Below are positions 33,568-42,557 of a stretch of 64,000 nucleotides of DNA, one piece after another. A program made the translations under genes and the position numbers. Every line of letters begins with the position of its first letter. The stretch's first letter is position 1. The DNA is from Georgenia sp. EYE_87 (GTDB lineage Bacteria > Actinomycetota > Actinomycetes > Actinomycetales > Actinomycetaceae). The DNA lies in NCBI RefSeq assembly GCF_023148685.1, contig NZ_JAHXNL010000008.1:124001-188000 (forward strand), given 5' to 3'. The notes under the pieces were generated by a model. That model saw only the letters and a program-made list of their open reading frames with translations. It searched no databases and was not told the origin of the DNA.

Positions 33568-35001
33568 CTACGGGTTCGGCCCGACCAGGGCCGACGTCGC
33601 CTGGGCGAGGGACTGGATCCGCATGGAAGCACCGTCGGCCTCCTGGTTGAACGCCAGCAGCCCGATGAGCAGGCCGATGACGATCGCGACGAGGACCAGG
33701 GCGACGATCTTGACGAGCGACGCGGCCGGGTTGCGGGTGTCGGCCTCGTCGTCGTGACCGTCCTCCGCCGCGTCGTCGGCGACGCCGTCGGCGCTACGGG
33801 CGCTCCGGGCGCTGCCCGCGCCGGCCATGCGATCGCGCACCGACCGCCGCGCGGGCTCCGGGGCGCCGCGCTCGGTCGGCTCGTCGGGCGACTGTGACGA
33901 CGCTGCGGAGAACTCGGCGAGGGGCGCCCACTGGGGACGCGCCTCCTCCTCGTCGTAGTCGTCGTCGGGGCCGTCGTCCAACGCGGCCGCCGCGACCGCC
34001 TCGGGGCCGCTGGCCGCCGACGGGAAGCGACCGGGCGACGCCGCGGACCGGGCACGCTCCGCGTCGGTGGGCTCGCGGCGCACCGGTGCGAAGGCCGGCC
34101 CGGGGGGCGCCGGGGCAGCCGCCGGCGCGGAGCCGGTGACGTCGGCCGGTCGCGCGGGAGCCGGCCGCCCGGGGGTGGGGGCGCTGGGCGGCGACGCGGG
34201 CGTCTCCGTGCCCTGGGCGGCAGGCGGCACCGCGTCGATGACGAGCGTGCTGTCGTCGGTGACCGCGGGAAGGCCGACGGCGGACTCCCACCCGGCCGGG
34301 TCGGTGGTCACCGGCGGCTCGTCGGCCACCGGGCCGGGGCGCGCGGGCTGTGCGGAGCCGGCAGCGACGGGCCGGACGCCGGTCAGCGTGCCGGTGGAGT
34401 CCAGGGTGCGGATGCCCTTGGCGGTGTGAGGGGCGCGGACCACCGGGCGGCGTGCGGTGGCCGTGCGCTCGGCGGGGCCGTCCTCCGGCACGGCGACGTC
34501 GGTCCGCACGCGGTCGCGCAACGAGCGGCGGGACAGGGGCGCAGCCTGGACGGCCGGCGACGCGTCGGCCGGGCGCACCTCCTCCGCCGGGGTCGGGGCG
34601 GCGTCCGCCACCCGGTCCCGTGCCGAGGGCGCGGGCGGCTGCGCGGTCCGAGGCTTCTCCGAGGCCGCGGTCGGTTCCCCGGTTCCGGGCTGCGACGTCG
34701 GCACTGTGCGCGAGGCGGGGCCTTCGGCGCCGGCGGCGCGATCCGTCGCGGCGACCGACCGGGCCAGGGCGGCCTCCGGCGGGAGTGGTCTGCCGTCGTC
34801 GTCGACGAGTGGCAGCTCACCCGTGGCGATGGCCTCCAGGCGCGCCTGCTCCTCGAGCTGGCGGATGCGCAGCTCGCGCCGGGTCAGCGGCCGCGCCTGC
34901 CCGGCCCGCTCGGCCGCCAGACGTGCGGCGCGCTCGGCCTCTCGGCGTCGCCTGCGCTCTCCCAGACCACCCGTCTCCGTGGAGGGTTCCTGCTGGTTCA
35001 C
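33568..35001 (-). CDS. Ala/Pro-rich single-pass membrane protein
   Basis: The 477-aa protein starts with a charged helical part ([45 protein letters not shown]). A long disordered Ala/Pro/Thr-rich stretch follows (about 60-430). One helix near 436-458 ([22 protein letters not shown]) ends with a short outside tail. It overlaps nadD by 4 nt and precedes rsfS by 36 nt, where other actinobacteria often have an LCP/LytR gene. Function unknown. Confidence 0.8.
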   Translation of the reverse strand: MNQQEPSTETGGLGERRRRREAERAARLAAERAGQARPLTRRELRIRQLEEQARLEAIATGELPLVDDDGRPLPPEAALARSVAATDRAAGAEGPASRTVPTSQPGTGEPTAASEKPRTAQPPAPSARDRVADAAPTPAEEVRPADASPAVQAAPLSRRSLRDRVRTDVAVPEDGPAERTATARRPVVRAPHTAKGIRTLDSTGTLTGVRPVAAGSAQPARPGPVADEPPVTTDPAGWESAVGLPAVTDDSTLVIDAVPPAAQGTETPASPPSAPTPGRPAPARPADVTGSAPAAAPAPPGPAFAPVRREPTDAERARSAASPGRFPSAASGPEAVAAAALDDGPDDDYDEEEARPQWAPLAEFSAASSQSPDEPTERGAPEPARRSVRDRMAGAGSARSARSADGVADDAAEDGHDDEADTRNPAASLVKIVALVLVAIVIGLLIGLLAFNQEADGASMRIQSLAQATSALVGPNP

Positions 35002-35708
35002 TTACCTGCTCCCACGGCCCGGGGCGGCAGACTGACGCTGCGCTCGTCCCGGGCTCTCGTCGTCATGCGCGGCCGGGGCCGCGAGAAGTCGTCGACCTTC
35101 GCCGAGCCCTTGCGGTAGAGCCCGTACTTGGCGATGTACTGCACCACGCCGTCCGGCACGAGGTACCAGACCGGCTTGCCCGCGGCGACGCGCCCACGGC
35201 AGTCCGTCGACGAGATGGCCATGGCGGGCACCTCCAGCAGCGAGACGCCGGCCTCGGGCAGCCCCGAGGTGTCGAGCTCGTGGCCCGGGCGTGTGACGCC
35301 GATGAAGTGGGCGAGCGACCACAGCTCGTCGGCGTCCTTCCAGGTCAGGATCTGCGGCAGGACGTCCGCCCCGGTGATGAAGTACAGGTCGGTGTCGGGC
35401 ATCTGCGCCTTGAGCTCGCGCAAGGTGTCGATCGTGTAGGTCTTGCCCGGCCGGTCGATCTCCAGGCGCGAGACGGTGAAGCGCGGGTTCGACGCCGTCG
35501 CCACGACCGTCATGAGGTATCGGTGCTCGGCCTGCGTGACGTCGCGGTCCGTCTTGAACGGCTGCTCACCGGTCGGGACGAAGATCACCTCGTCGAGCGC
35601 GAAGGACTCCAGGACCTCGCTCGCCGCGACGAGGTGCCCGTGGTGCACCGGGTCGAAGGTGCCGCCCATGACACCGACCCGCCGCCTCGGCCGAGGACCC
35701 CACGCCAT
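34998..35708 (-). CDS. nadD: Nicotinate-nucleotide adenylyltransferase
   Basis: A 236-aa enzyme making nicotinate adenine dinucleotide from nicotinate mononucleotide and [15 protein letters not shown] (15-26) is the nucleotidyltransferase HxGH loop. [20 protein letters not shown] and [15 protein letters not shown] (the ISSTxxR ATP-binding motif) confirm it. Arg-rich residues before the motif may be an overcalled start. A 38-residue tail is not needed for catalysis. It is followed by an overlapping membrane-protein gene and rsfS. Confidence 0.96.
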   Translation of the reverse strand: MAWGPRPRRRVGVMGGTFDPVHHGHLVAASEVLESFALDEVIFVPTGEQPFKTDRDVTQAEHRYLMTVVATASNPRFTVSRLEIDRPGKTYTIDTLRELKAQMPDTDLYFITGADVLPQILTWKDADELWSLAHFIGVTRPGHELDTSGLPEAGVSLLEVPAMAISSTDCRGRVAAGKPVWYLVPDGVVQYIAKYGLYRKGSAKVDDFSRPRPRMTTRARDERSVSLPPRAVGAGK

Positions 35709-35724
35709 CGCAGCTCCTGCTGGG

Positions 35725-35886
35725 TCAGTGACGCGTGTGGACGTTGCGGAAGCCGTACGTCACCAGCAGGAGGAGGACGAAGATCGCCAGGGTGAGCCCT
35801 CCCAGGACGTACGGGCTCACGGCCGCCCCGCCGGCCTCGGCGTGCTCCACCTGCTCGGCGGCGAACATCACTAGCGAGCTCTTCAT
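35725..35886 (-). CDS. 53-aa single-pass membrane protein before nadD
   Basis: A short gene with AAGGGG upstream of ATG 35886. The product is [20 protein letters not shown], then [34 protein letters not shown] single helix spans about 27-44, with a basic end inside. The SPYxLGGxTLxxFxxLLxxTxxFRNVxxRH pattern is widespread next to nadD in actinobacteria as a hypothetical protein, which supports reality. It ends 16 nt before nadD and is probably its first operon gene. Function unknown. Confidence 0.82.
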   Translation of the reverse strand: MKSSLVMFAAEQVEHAEAGGAAVSPYVLGGLTLAIFVLLLLVTYGFRNVHTRH

Positions 35887-36103
35887 TCAAGGTCCCCTTC
35901 TACCCGTCCTGCTGATGCTGGGGGACAGTCTTGCATGACTGCCCGACGGCGGTCGCCGCCGACCACGTGGCCCGCGTCGCACTCGCGCCGGGCGACGCTG
36001 CGCCCTCCTGCGGCTGGGTAGAACTGCCCATGTCGTTCGCCCCGCCGCCGCGCACCCTGGACCGTGAGCGCACCCGCGTTCCGGGAACAGGGAGAAGAGT
36101 CAC

Positions 36104-36922
36104 ATGACCACCACGACCGCTCCGACCCTGGTGACGTCCGAGGACGGCACGCAGATCGCCGTCTTCGTCTCGGGCCGGGGCCGCCCGCTCGTCCTCGTCC
36201 CGGGAACGACCTCCGACCACACGACCTGGCGGCTGACCGTGCCGCTCCTCGAGCCCCACGTGGAGGTCCGCGCCGTGGACCGCCGCGGCCGCGGGGCCAG
36301 CGGGGACGGGCCGCGGTACTCCCTCGCGCGCGAGTTCGCCGACGTGGCGGCCGTGGTCGACGCCGCGGCGGCCGAGCACGGCGGCCCGGTCGACCTCATG
36401 GGGCACTCCTTCGGCGGCAACGTCGCGTTCGGCGCGGCGGCGCGGACGCCCAACCTGCGCCGGCTGGTGCTCTACGAGGGCTGGCCCGTGCCGGACCTGG
36501 CGGACCGCACGGCCGCGCCCGGCACGCTCGAGCGGCTCGACGAGCTGCTCGCCAGGAACCGGCCGGAGGAGCTCCTAGAGACCATGTACTGCGACCTGGT
36601 CCACCTGTCCGACGGCGAGATCGCTCAGCTCCGCTCGGCGCCCACGTGGCCCGCCCGGGTCGCCGCCGCGCCCACCGTGCCCCGCGAGGTGCGCGCGTTC
36701 GGTGAACAGGCCTTCGACCCCTCGGAGGCGGCGCGGATCGGCGTCCCGGTGCTGCTGCTGGTCGGCGAGGAGTCCCCCGACGACGTCCGGGCGGACCCGG
36801 GGACCGTCGCCGCCGCCCTGCCGGACGCCCGCGTGGAGGTGCTGCCGGGTCAGGCGCACATGGCCCACCTGTCGGCGCCGGAGGTGCTCGCTGCGGCCGT
36901 GCTGGACTTCCTCGGGGACTGA
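36104..36922 (+). CDS. Alpha/beta hydrolase
   Basis: A 272-aa alpha/beta-hydrolase. The nucleophile elbow is GHSFGG with Ser102. The Asp is probably in LLVGEESPDD and the His in GQAHMAH near 251. The oxyanion region is LVPGTTSDHTTW; DRRGRGASGDG follows the usual RGxGxS pattern. GGAGAAGAGTCAC precedes ATG. Substrate class (ester, lactone, epoxide) is open. Confidence 0.9.
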   Translation: MTTTTAPTLVTSEDGTQIAVFVSGRGRPLVLVPGTTSDHTTWRLTVPLLEPHVEVRAVDRRGRGASGDGPRYSLAREFADVAAVVDAAAAEHGGPVDLMGHSFGGNVAFGAAARTPNLRRLVLYEGWPVPDLADRTAAPGTLERLDELLARNRPEELLETMYCDLVHLSDGEIAQLRSAPTWPARVAAAPTVPREVRAFGEQAFDPSEAARIGVPVLLLVGEESPDDVRADPGTVAAALPDARVEVLPGQAHMAHLSAPEVLAAAVLDFLGD

Positions 36923-36939
36923 GCTTCCGCAAGGACGGG

Positions 36940-37950
36940 CTACACGCTCGCCCCGACGGCCGGGAACAGGCGTCGCAGCACGTCGGCGAGCGTGACCACG
37001 CCGACCACCGTCACGCCGTCGGTGACCACGGCGAGATGGTTGCGCGTGCGGCGCATGGTGGCGAGCGCCGCGTGCACGGTGGTCGCCCGGTCGAGCGTGA
37101 ACACGTCGCGGACGAACGGCGCGGCGGCGGCCTCGTCCGGCGCGGTGAGGGTGTCGCGCACGTGGACGACGCCGGTGACCTGGTCGCCGTCCCCGACCAG
37201 CACCCGCAGGTGGCCGGTGCGGCGGGTGGCCGCACGCACCTCCCCCACCGTGGCGCCGGCGGGCACGATCGTCGCGGGACCGCTCCCGACGAGTTCCCCC
37301 ACCGTGAGCTTCTGCATCTCCAGGGCACCGGAGATCTGGGCGAAGTAGCGCGCGTCCAGAGCGCCGACGTTCGCGGAGTGCTCCACGAGGTGGCGCAACG
37401 TGTCCGGGTCGGTGCCGACCGCGGGCGCGTCCGGGTCTGCGCCCGCCCGGCGGACCAGCCAGTTCGCCGCGGCGTTGAGGGCCTGCAGCAGCGGCCGCGC
37501 GGCCCACATGAACGCCCGCATCGGCAGCGCCAGGAGGATCGCGGACCGCTCGGGGTGCGCGATGGCCCAGGACTTCGGCGCCATCTCCCCCACCACGAGG
37601 TGGAGGAACGTGACGATGATCAGCGCGAGGACGAACCCGGCGACGTCGGCCGCCACCAGCGGCACGCCCCAGTCCTCGAGGAGCGGGGTCAGCCAGTGGT
37701 GGACGGCGGGCTTGGTGATGGCGCCGAGCGCCAGGGTGCACACCGTGATGCCGAGCTGGGAGCCGGCCAGGAGCAGGGTCAGCTCGGAGGAGCTGCGCAG
37801 GGCGGCCCGGGCGGCCCGGCTGCCGGACGCCGCGTCCTCGAGCCGGTGCCGGCGGGCGGCCATGAGGGAGAACTCGACGGCCACGAAGAACGCGCTGAGC
37901 GCGATGATGGCGACGGTCGCGGCCAGCACCACGAGGGGGTTCTCGATCAC
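36940..37950 (-). CDS. CNNM/CorC-type membrane protein with CBS pair (short form)
   Basis: A 336-aa protein with the DUF21 (CNNM) membrane domain (about 1-190; FFVAVEFSLMAARRHRLEDAASGSRAARAAL, GSQLGITVCTLALGAITKPAV, GEMAPKSWAIAHPE). A pair of CBS domains (about 210-330) follows. It has no C-terminal CorC_HlyC domain. It overlaps the longer paralogue upstream by 4 nt (ATGA). Relatives are Mg2+/Co2+ exporters or regulators; a hetero-oligomer of the two products is plausible. Confidence 0.9.
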   Translation of the reverse strand: MIENPLVVLAATVAIIALSAFFVAVEFSLMAARRHRLEDAASGSRAARAALRSSSELTLLLAGSQLGITVCTLALGAITKPAVHHWLTPLLEDWGVPLVAADVAGFVLALIIVTFLHLVVGEMAPKSWAIAHPERSAILLALPMRAFMWAARPLLQALNAAANWLVRRAGADPDAPAVGTDPDTLRHLVEHSANVGALDARYFAQISGALEMQKLTVGELVGSGPATIVPAGATVGEVRAATRRTGHLRVLVGDGDQVTGVVHVRDTLTAPDEAAAAPFVRDVFTLDRATTVHAALATMRRTRNHLAVVTDGVTVVGVVTLADVLRRLFPAVGASV

Positions 37951-39317
37951 CGGGCCACCTCCTCGCCGGCGCCGGGCAGGGTGATGCGCACGGTCGACGG
38001 CACGTGCCGCTCGACCTGCAGGACCTCGACCCGGATGTACCTCGGCTCCGGCTCGCCCTCGCGGACCAGGTCGCCCGGGTCCGGCGGCAGCTCGATGTCG
38101 AGAGCGGTCCCGACCTCGGCGAGCCCGCCGTGGTGGGCCATCACGAGCCCCGCGACGGTCTCGTAGTCGCCCCGGGGCAGGTCCGCGCCGAGGGCCCGCT
38201 CGAGCTCGTCGACGTGGACGTCGCCCGACATCACCCAGACGCCGTCGCCCTCCTCGGGCCGGTAGGTGGGCACCACGGGGTCGTGCTCGTCGGTGATCTC
38301 CCCGACGAGCTCCTCGGCCAGGTCCTCGAGGGTGAGAACCCCGGTGAAACCGCCGTACTCGTCGACGACGCAGGCGAGCTGGTTCGTCGACTCGCCGAGC
38401 CGGCGCAGCGCGTCCGGCAGCGCGGTCAGGTGCGAGATCACCAGCGGCGGCCGCATGAGGGCGGTGACCGGTGCGTCGTCGGGCTCGGTGGTGCTGAGCA
38501 CGTCGGCCAGGTGCACGACGCCGACGACGTCCTGGGTGTTCTCCGCGAGGACGGGGTAGCGCGAGTGCCCGCTCGTCATGAGCGTGCGGACGTGGCCGAC
38601 GGTGTCGACGTCCTCGACGGTGTCGACGCGGGAGCGCGGGATCATGGCGTGCTCGACGGTGCGGCGCGGGAAGTCGAGGATGCGGTCGAGCATCATCGAC
38701 AGCTCGACCGAGAGGTCGCCGGTCTCACGGGACTCCTCGACGATGTGCTCCAGGTCCCTCGCCGTCGCCGAGTGCTCGACGTCGTGCACGGGCTCCATCC
38801 GCAGGGCGCGCAGCAGCAGGTTGGAGGCCTGGTCGAACACCCAGATCAGCCAGCCGAACAGCGTGAGGTAGATGGTCGTCGAGCGTGCGAGCCGAAGGGC
38901 CACGGGCCCGGGCCTTGCGATGGCGAAATTCTTGGGGAACAGCTCGCCGAACACCATCTGCACGACGGTGGAGAACAGCAGGGCGAGCACGGCGCCGCCG
39001 GCGGCGGACACCCCCGCGGAGACACCGACGCCGCCCAGCATCGTGCCGAGCGCCGTGCCGATGAGCGGCTCCGCGACGTAGCCGACCAGCAGTCCGGTGA
39101 CGGTGATGCCCAGCTGGGCGCCCGAGAGCATGAACGACGTGCGCCGCGTGATGGACAGCACCCGCTTCGCGCCGTCGTCCCCGGCCTGGGCGCGGGCGCT
39201 CGTGCGCGACCGGTCGACGCCCATGTAGGCGAACTCCTGGGCGACGAAGTAGCCGGTGGCGGCGGTGATCAGCATGACCACGAGCACGCCGACGAGGAGG
39301 GACAGGACTGGTGTCAC
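37947..39317 (-). CDS. CNNM/CorC-type membrane protein with CBS pair and CorC_HlyC domain
   Basis: A 456-aa paralogue of the next gene: DUF21 membrane domain with about four helices (about 1-205), CBS pair (about 220-345), and C-terminal CorC_HlyC domain (about 360-440, GDGVWVMSGDVHVDELERALGADLP). GELFPKNFAIARP in the membrane core is typical. It is first in the two-gene operon. Likely role is divalent cation homeostasis; the name hemolysin given to relatives is historical. Confidence 0.92.
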   Translation of the reverse strand: MTPVLSLLVGVLVVMLITAATGYFVAQEFAYMGVDRSRTSARAQAGDDGAKRVLSITRRTSFMLSGAQLGITVTGLLVGYVAEPLIGTALGTMLGGVGVSAGVSAAGGAVLALLFSTVVQMVFGELFPKNFAIARPGPVALRLARSTTIYLTLFGWLIWVFDQASNLLLRALRMEPVHDVEHSATARDLEHIVEESRETGDLSVELSMMLDRILDFPRRTVEHAMIPRSRVDTVEDVDTVGHVRTLMTSGHSRYPVLAENTQDVVGVVHLADVLSTTEPDDAPVTALMRPPLVISHLTALPDALRRLGESTNQLACVVDEYGGFTGVLTLEDLAEELVGEITDEHDPVVPTYRPEEGDGVWVMSGDVHVDELERALGADLPRGDYETVAGLVMAHHGGLAEVGTALDIELPPDPGDLVREGEPEPRYIRVEVLQVERHVPSTVRITLPGAGEEVAR

Positions 39318-39446
39318 CGGCCGCGCACCGCCTCAGGTTCGAGGTACGCGGCCGAGGGTATGTGGTCTGTGTCCATGTCTCTCTTCGTGGGGCGGACGGC
39401 CGACGCGGGTGGCGTACAACCGGCGTTCAGCCTATCGGAGCGAACG

Positions 39447-39490
39447 GCCCGGGCCGCTCCGCGGGCCGGCCCGGGCCGCTCCGCGGGCCG
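39447..39490. repeat. 22-bp direct repeat, 2 copies
   Basis: CCGGGCCGCTCCGCGGGCC occurs at 39449 and again at 39471. Each unit contains CCGCGG and GGCCCGGGCC palindromes. It lies between the GH13 and CorC genes, where it may act as a hairpin terminator for the CorC pair or as an upstream element. Confidence 0.5.
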
Positions 39491-39509
39491 ACGGGGCGGC
39501 CCCGGCGGC

Positions 39510-40814
39510 TCAGCCCAGGACGGCCCAGCCGTGCGCAGGGACCCGGGCGTGCCCCTCGGCGAGGTCGGCGCGGCCGGCGAGAACCGTGCCGGCGCGGGCG
39601 TCGACCTCCGCCTCGTCGTCGCCGAGGTTGAGCACCACCACGAGCCGCTCCCCCGCCGCCGTCACCTCGTAGGCGAGGAGCTCGTTGGACAGCTCGAGCG
39701 GGGCGGTCCGCGCGCGGTGGAGCCACGGGTGGCGCCGGCGCAGCGAGATCAGCTCGCGGTGCAGCCGGAGCACCTCGGGATCGCCCGCCAGCTGGTCGGG
39801 CCGGTCCGGGAACGCCGGCCGGACGGCGTCGTCGCCGCCGACCCGGTCCTCCTTGACGCCCTCCAGGCCGAGCTCGTCGCCGGCGTAGACGGACGGCGTG
39901 CCACCGACGGTGAGGAGCACGGCCAGGGCGTGCGGCAGGTGGCGCCGGTCGCCCAGCCGCGAGGCGATGCGGGTGACGTCGTGGTTGCCCACGAAGGTCA
40001 TGGGCGCGAACGTCTCCAGGAGGGCGTTGTGCCTGCCCAGAGCGTGGTCGAGCTCGTAGAGGTTTCGGTCGTTCAGGCTGCTCCAGATCGCCTTCCAGAG
40101 CTCGTACTGGGTGACCGCGTCGACCCCCGAGGCCGCCACGAAACCGGGGTAGTCGCCGTGGATCACCTCGCCGACCACGTACGCCTCCGGGAACTCCGCG
40201 CGCACCGCGGGCAGAACCTTCGCCCAGAACGACGGCGGCACCGCGTACGCGGCGTCAAGGCGCCAGCCGTCGGCGCCGGCCCGCAGCCAGTACCGCATGA
40301 CCTCCTCGACGAGCTCGGCCACCGCGGGGGCGTCGTGGTCCAGCGCCACGAGCCCCTCGTGCCCCTCGAAGGTCGCGTACTCCGGGCGGGTCCCCGCGGC
40401 CGCGCCCTCCGGCCAGGCCAGCCGGAACAGCCCCGCCTCGGGGTGGTCGGGGCCGCCGTCGAGCGCGCGCAGGAAGGCGGGGTGCCGGGAGCCGACATGG
40501 TTGAAGACGCCGTCGAGGACCACCTTGAGGCCACGCTCGTGCGCGGCGGCGACCAGCGCGTCGAAGTCCGCGCGGTCGCCGAGCCGGGGGTCGATCGTGA
40601 AGTGGTCGACGGTGTCGTAGCCGTGGCTGTAGGAGGTGAAGACCGGCCCCAGCAGCAGCGCGGAGGCGCCGAGCTCGACGGCGTGGTCGAGCCAGCCGAC
40701 CAGGCGCGGCAGCCGGTGCCGGACCGGCGCCGCCGGGTCGAGCACCGGTTCGGCGCCGACGAGGCCGAGGGGGTAGACGTGCCAGAAGATCGCGTGCTCG
40801 TGCCAGGTGGTCAC
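39510..40814 (-). CDS. GH13 family glycosidase (alpha-amylase superfamily)
   Basis: A 434-aa cytosolic GH13 enzyme without signal peptide. The four conserved regions are visible: VLDGVFNHVG (I); DGWRLDAAY with nucleophile Asp187 (II); GEVIHGDYPG with acid/base Glu216 (III); FVGNHDVTRIAS with Asp279 (IV). HPAFLRALDGGPDHPEAGLF is typical of the cyclomaltodextrinase / neopullulanase branch. The start is set at GTG 40814 (VTTWHEHAIFWHVYPLG). An alternative GTG 40838 adds 8 residues. Substrate is probably a maltodextrin or cyclodextrin. Confidence 0.88.
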   Translation of the reverse strand: MTTWHEHAIFWHVYPLGLVGAEPVLDPAAPVRHRLPRLVGWLDHAVELGASALLLGPVFTSYSHGYDTVDHFTIDPRLGDRADFDALVAAAHERGLKVVLDGVFNHVGSRHPAFLRALDGGPDHPEAGLFRLAWPEGAAAGTRPEYATFEGHEGLVALDHDAPAVAELVEEVMRYWLRAGADGWRLDAAYAVPPSFWAKVLPAVRAEFPEAYVVGEVIHGDYPGFVAASGVDAVTQYELWKAIWSSLNDRNLYELDHALGRHNALLETFAPMTFVGNHDVTRIASRLGDRRHLPHALAVLLTVGGTPSVYAGDELGLEGVKEDRVGGDDAVRPAFPDRPDQLAGDPEVLRLHRELISLRRRHPWLHRARTAPLELSNELLAYEVTAAGERLVVVLNLGDDEAEVDARAGTVLAGRADLAEGHARVPAHGWAVLG

Positions 40815-40908
40815 GATCGACCATCCTGGCGCACGCACGGCCGTGGGGCGAGACCTCGGCCGCCGGCTCGGCGCGCCGGGTCGCGGGAGCGCTCGCCCAC
40901 GGGCACCG

Positions 40909-41343
40909 TCAGCCGCTGAAGACCTCGGCCGCCTGCTTCAGCCCCTCCAGGGCCCGCCGCCAGTTCTCCGTGGAGTGCTCGGCGGCCTCCTCGGTCCGGT
41001 TGTTGTCCTGCGTCAGGGTCACGCGCGTCCCGTGCGGCGTCTCCTCGAGGGTCCAGGTCAGCGTGTGGTAGTTCTCCGGCACGTCCAGCTCACCGGTGAG
41101 CGGGCTGAAGTGGGTGTAGCGCAGCAGCCGAGGCTCCTCGACCTCCACGATCTCGCCGTGGTCCTGGAACGGCTTGCCCTCCCACTCGCCGGTGAAGGTG
41201 ATCCGGCCCCCGGAGACGTAGTCGCTCTCGACGCTCGCGCCGAACATCACGTGCCGGGAGAGCTCGGGGCTGGTCAGCACGGTCCACACGGTGCGCGGGA
41301 GCGCGTCGATGTCGATGCTCGTCGTCGAGACGTGGTCGGCCAT
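40909..41343 (-). CDS. AHSA1-type SRPBCC domain protein
   Basis: A 144-aa START-like protein: STTSIDIDALPRTVWTVLTSPELSRHVMFGASVESDYVSGGRITFTGEWEGKPFQDHGEIVEVEEPRLLRYTHFSPLTG, then a C-terminal helix ENWRRALEGLKQAAEVF. The NYHTLTWTLEE strand is typical of the AHSA1 group. GGGAGGTG precedes ATG 41343. It stands alone, unlike the ArsR-linked copy at 3859. The ligand is unknown. Confidence 0.85.
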   Translation of the reverse strand: MADHVSTTSIDIDALPRTVWTVLTSPELSRHVMFGASVESDYVSGGRITFTGEWEGKPFQDHGEIVEVEEPRLLRYTHFSPLTGELDVPENYHTLTWTLEETPHGTRVTLTQDNNRTEEAAEHSTENWRRALEGLKQAAEVFSG

Positions 41344-41492
41344 GGTGGCACCTCCCGGACCAGCGTCCTCCTCTCGCGGAGGCCGCACAAGGCGCCTCGG
41401 GAGCCCGGCAGCCGGCGCCGGCCACGCCGACCGGGCCTGCCTCCGGAGGGACGGGCCCGGGGTCGGGCTCGGCAACGTCAGCTCATCGGCTC

Positions 41493-41868
41493 TCAGACGC
41501 TCAGGTACCCGCCGTCGACCACGATCTGGGACCCGCTGACGAACGACGCCTTGTCGGACAGGAGGAAGCACACGACCTCGGCGACCTCCTTGGCTTCACC
41601 GAGCCGGCCGACGGGGTGCAGACCCTCCAGCGCGGTCCTGAGCTCGGTGCCGGTCCACTGCTCGATGAGCGGGGTCAGGATGTACCCGGGGTGCACCAAG
41701 TTGATGCGGATGCCCTGCCTGCCGTACTCGACCGACGCGTTTTGGTGAGGCCGGCGACGCCGTGCTTGGAGGCGGCGTCTGCCACCCCTCGAGCGTGAGC
41801 TCGCCGACGTGCTGCTCAGGGCGGACGATGCCCGCGTTGTTGAACGCCAGGTGCAGACCGCACGACCG
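41493..41868 (-). pseudogene. Remnant of a short-chain dehydrogenase gene
   Basis: On the minus strand, the middle part begins HLAFNNAGIVRPEQHVGELTLEGWQ. After an in-gene deletion it shifts to ASKHGVAGLTK, and then, again in another frame, to NASVEYGRQGIRINLVHPGYILTPLIEQWTG and the C-terminus AEVVCFLLSDKASFVSGSQIVVDGGYLSV. The Rossmann N-terminus, the catalytic Ser and the catalytic Tyr are absent. At least two lesions and an internal deletion make it non-functional. Confidence 0.8.
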
Positions 41869-42048
41869 ACGTACCCGCGCCGGCGAGGATCTTCGGCCGT
41901 GGGACATTCGACCGTGCCGTCCCCCGACGAACTCGTGGGCGCGAGCGCAGGGTCGCCCTCCCGTTCCGGTACGGCGATCGGTGGTCGAGAGACGGCCATC
42001 CGAGAATGGGTCTGGTCCGTGCCGGTGGGAGTGGATACCTTCGCGGCC

Positions 42049-42468
42049 ATGGCACTGACGAGGGTCGAGCGCGAGCAGTTCCTGGCCGAGCCGCACGTCG
42101 CGGCGCTGTCGGTGGAGTGCGGGGACGGACGAGCGCCGCTGACCGTCCCGATCTGGTACCAGTACTCCCCCGGCGCGCAGCTGTGGGTGCTCACGGGCGC
42201 CCGCTCCCGCAAGACGCAGCTCATCGAGGCCGCCGGACGGTTCACCATGATGGTCGACCGGGTCCGGCCCTCCGTCAGGTACGTGTCCGTCGAGGGCCCG
42301 GTCAGCGGCGTCGAGCCGGGCACCGAGGGGCACCTGGACGAGATCGCCCACCGGTACCTGCCGGAGCGGGCGGCGGCCCGCTACATCGACTTCGCCCGGG
42401 CGGAGCTCGGCGAGCAGGTCGTGATCTCGCTGCGGCCCGAGCGGTGGCTCAGCGCGGACCTCGGGTGA
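42049..42468 (+). CDS. Pyridoxamine 5'-phosphate oxidase-fold (PPOX) protein
   Basis: A 139-aa split-barrel flavin/F420-binding fold protein: VEREQFLAEPHVAALSVECGDGRAPLTVPIWYQYSPGAQLWVLTGARSRKTQLIEAAGRFTMMVDRVRPSVRYVSVEGPV. The R.R..LI segment fits cofactor phosphate binding. TACCTT (42036-42041) lies 7 nt before ATG without a ribosome site, so the mRNA is likely leaderless. The reaction is unknown; it is not a true PdxH by length or motif. Confidence 0.85.
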   Translation: MALTRVEREQFLAEPHVAALSVECGDGRAPLTVPIWYQYSPGAQLWVLTGARSRKTQLIEAAGRFTMMVDRVRPSVRYVSVEGPVSGVEPGTEGHLDEIAHRYLPERAAARYIDFARAELGEQVVISLRPERWLSADLG

Positions 42469-42504
42469 CGCGCGGGCCGCGGTGACCCGCGGGCCTCGGG
42501 TGAC
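42464..42504. repeat. 17-18-bp GGTGAC-anchored repeat, about 2.5 copies
   Basis: GGTGAC recurs at 42464, 42481 and 42499 with a shared CGCGGGCC segment between. The first copy contains the TGA stop of the PPOX gene. It occupies the space between convergent genes and has no clear hairpin of its own. Confidence 0.5.
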
Positions 42505-42557
42505 CGACGTCGCCCCGCCGACGACGCGACGCGACCTCCGAGGCCCGGCCGCCGGGG

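Noticed and set aside
38004-40919. A 971-residue open frame on the plus strand
   Set aside because: It lies opposite the CorC and GH13 genes, whose domains and catalytic residues are clear. The plus reading is Arg/Gly/Val-rich without any motif, a product of high GC.
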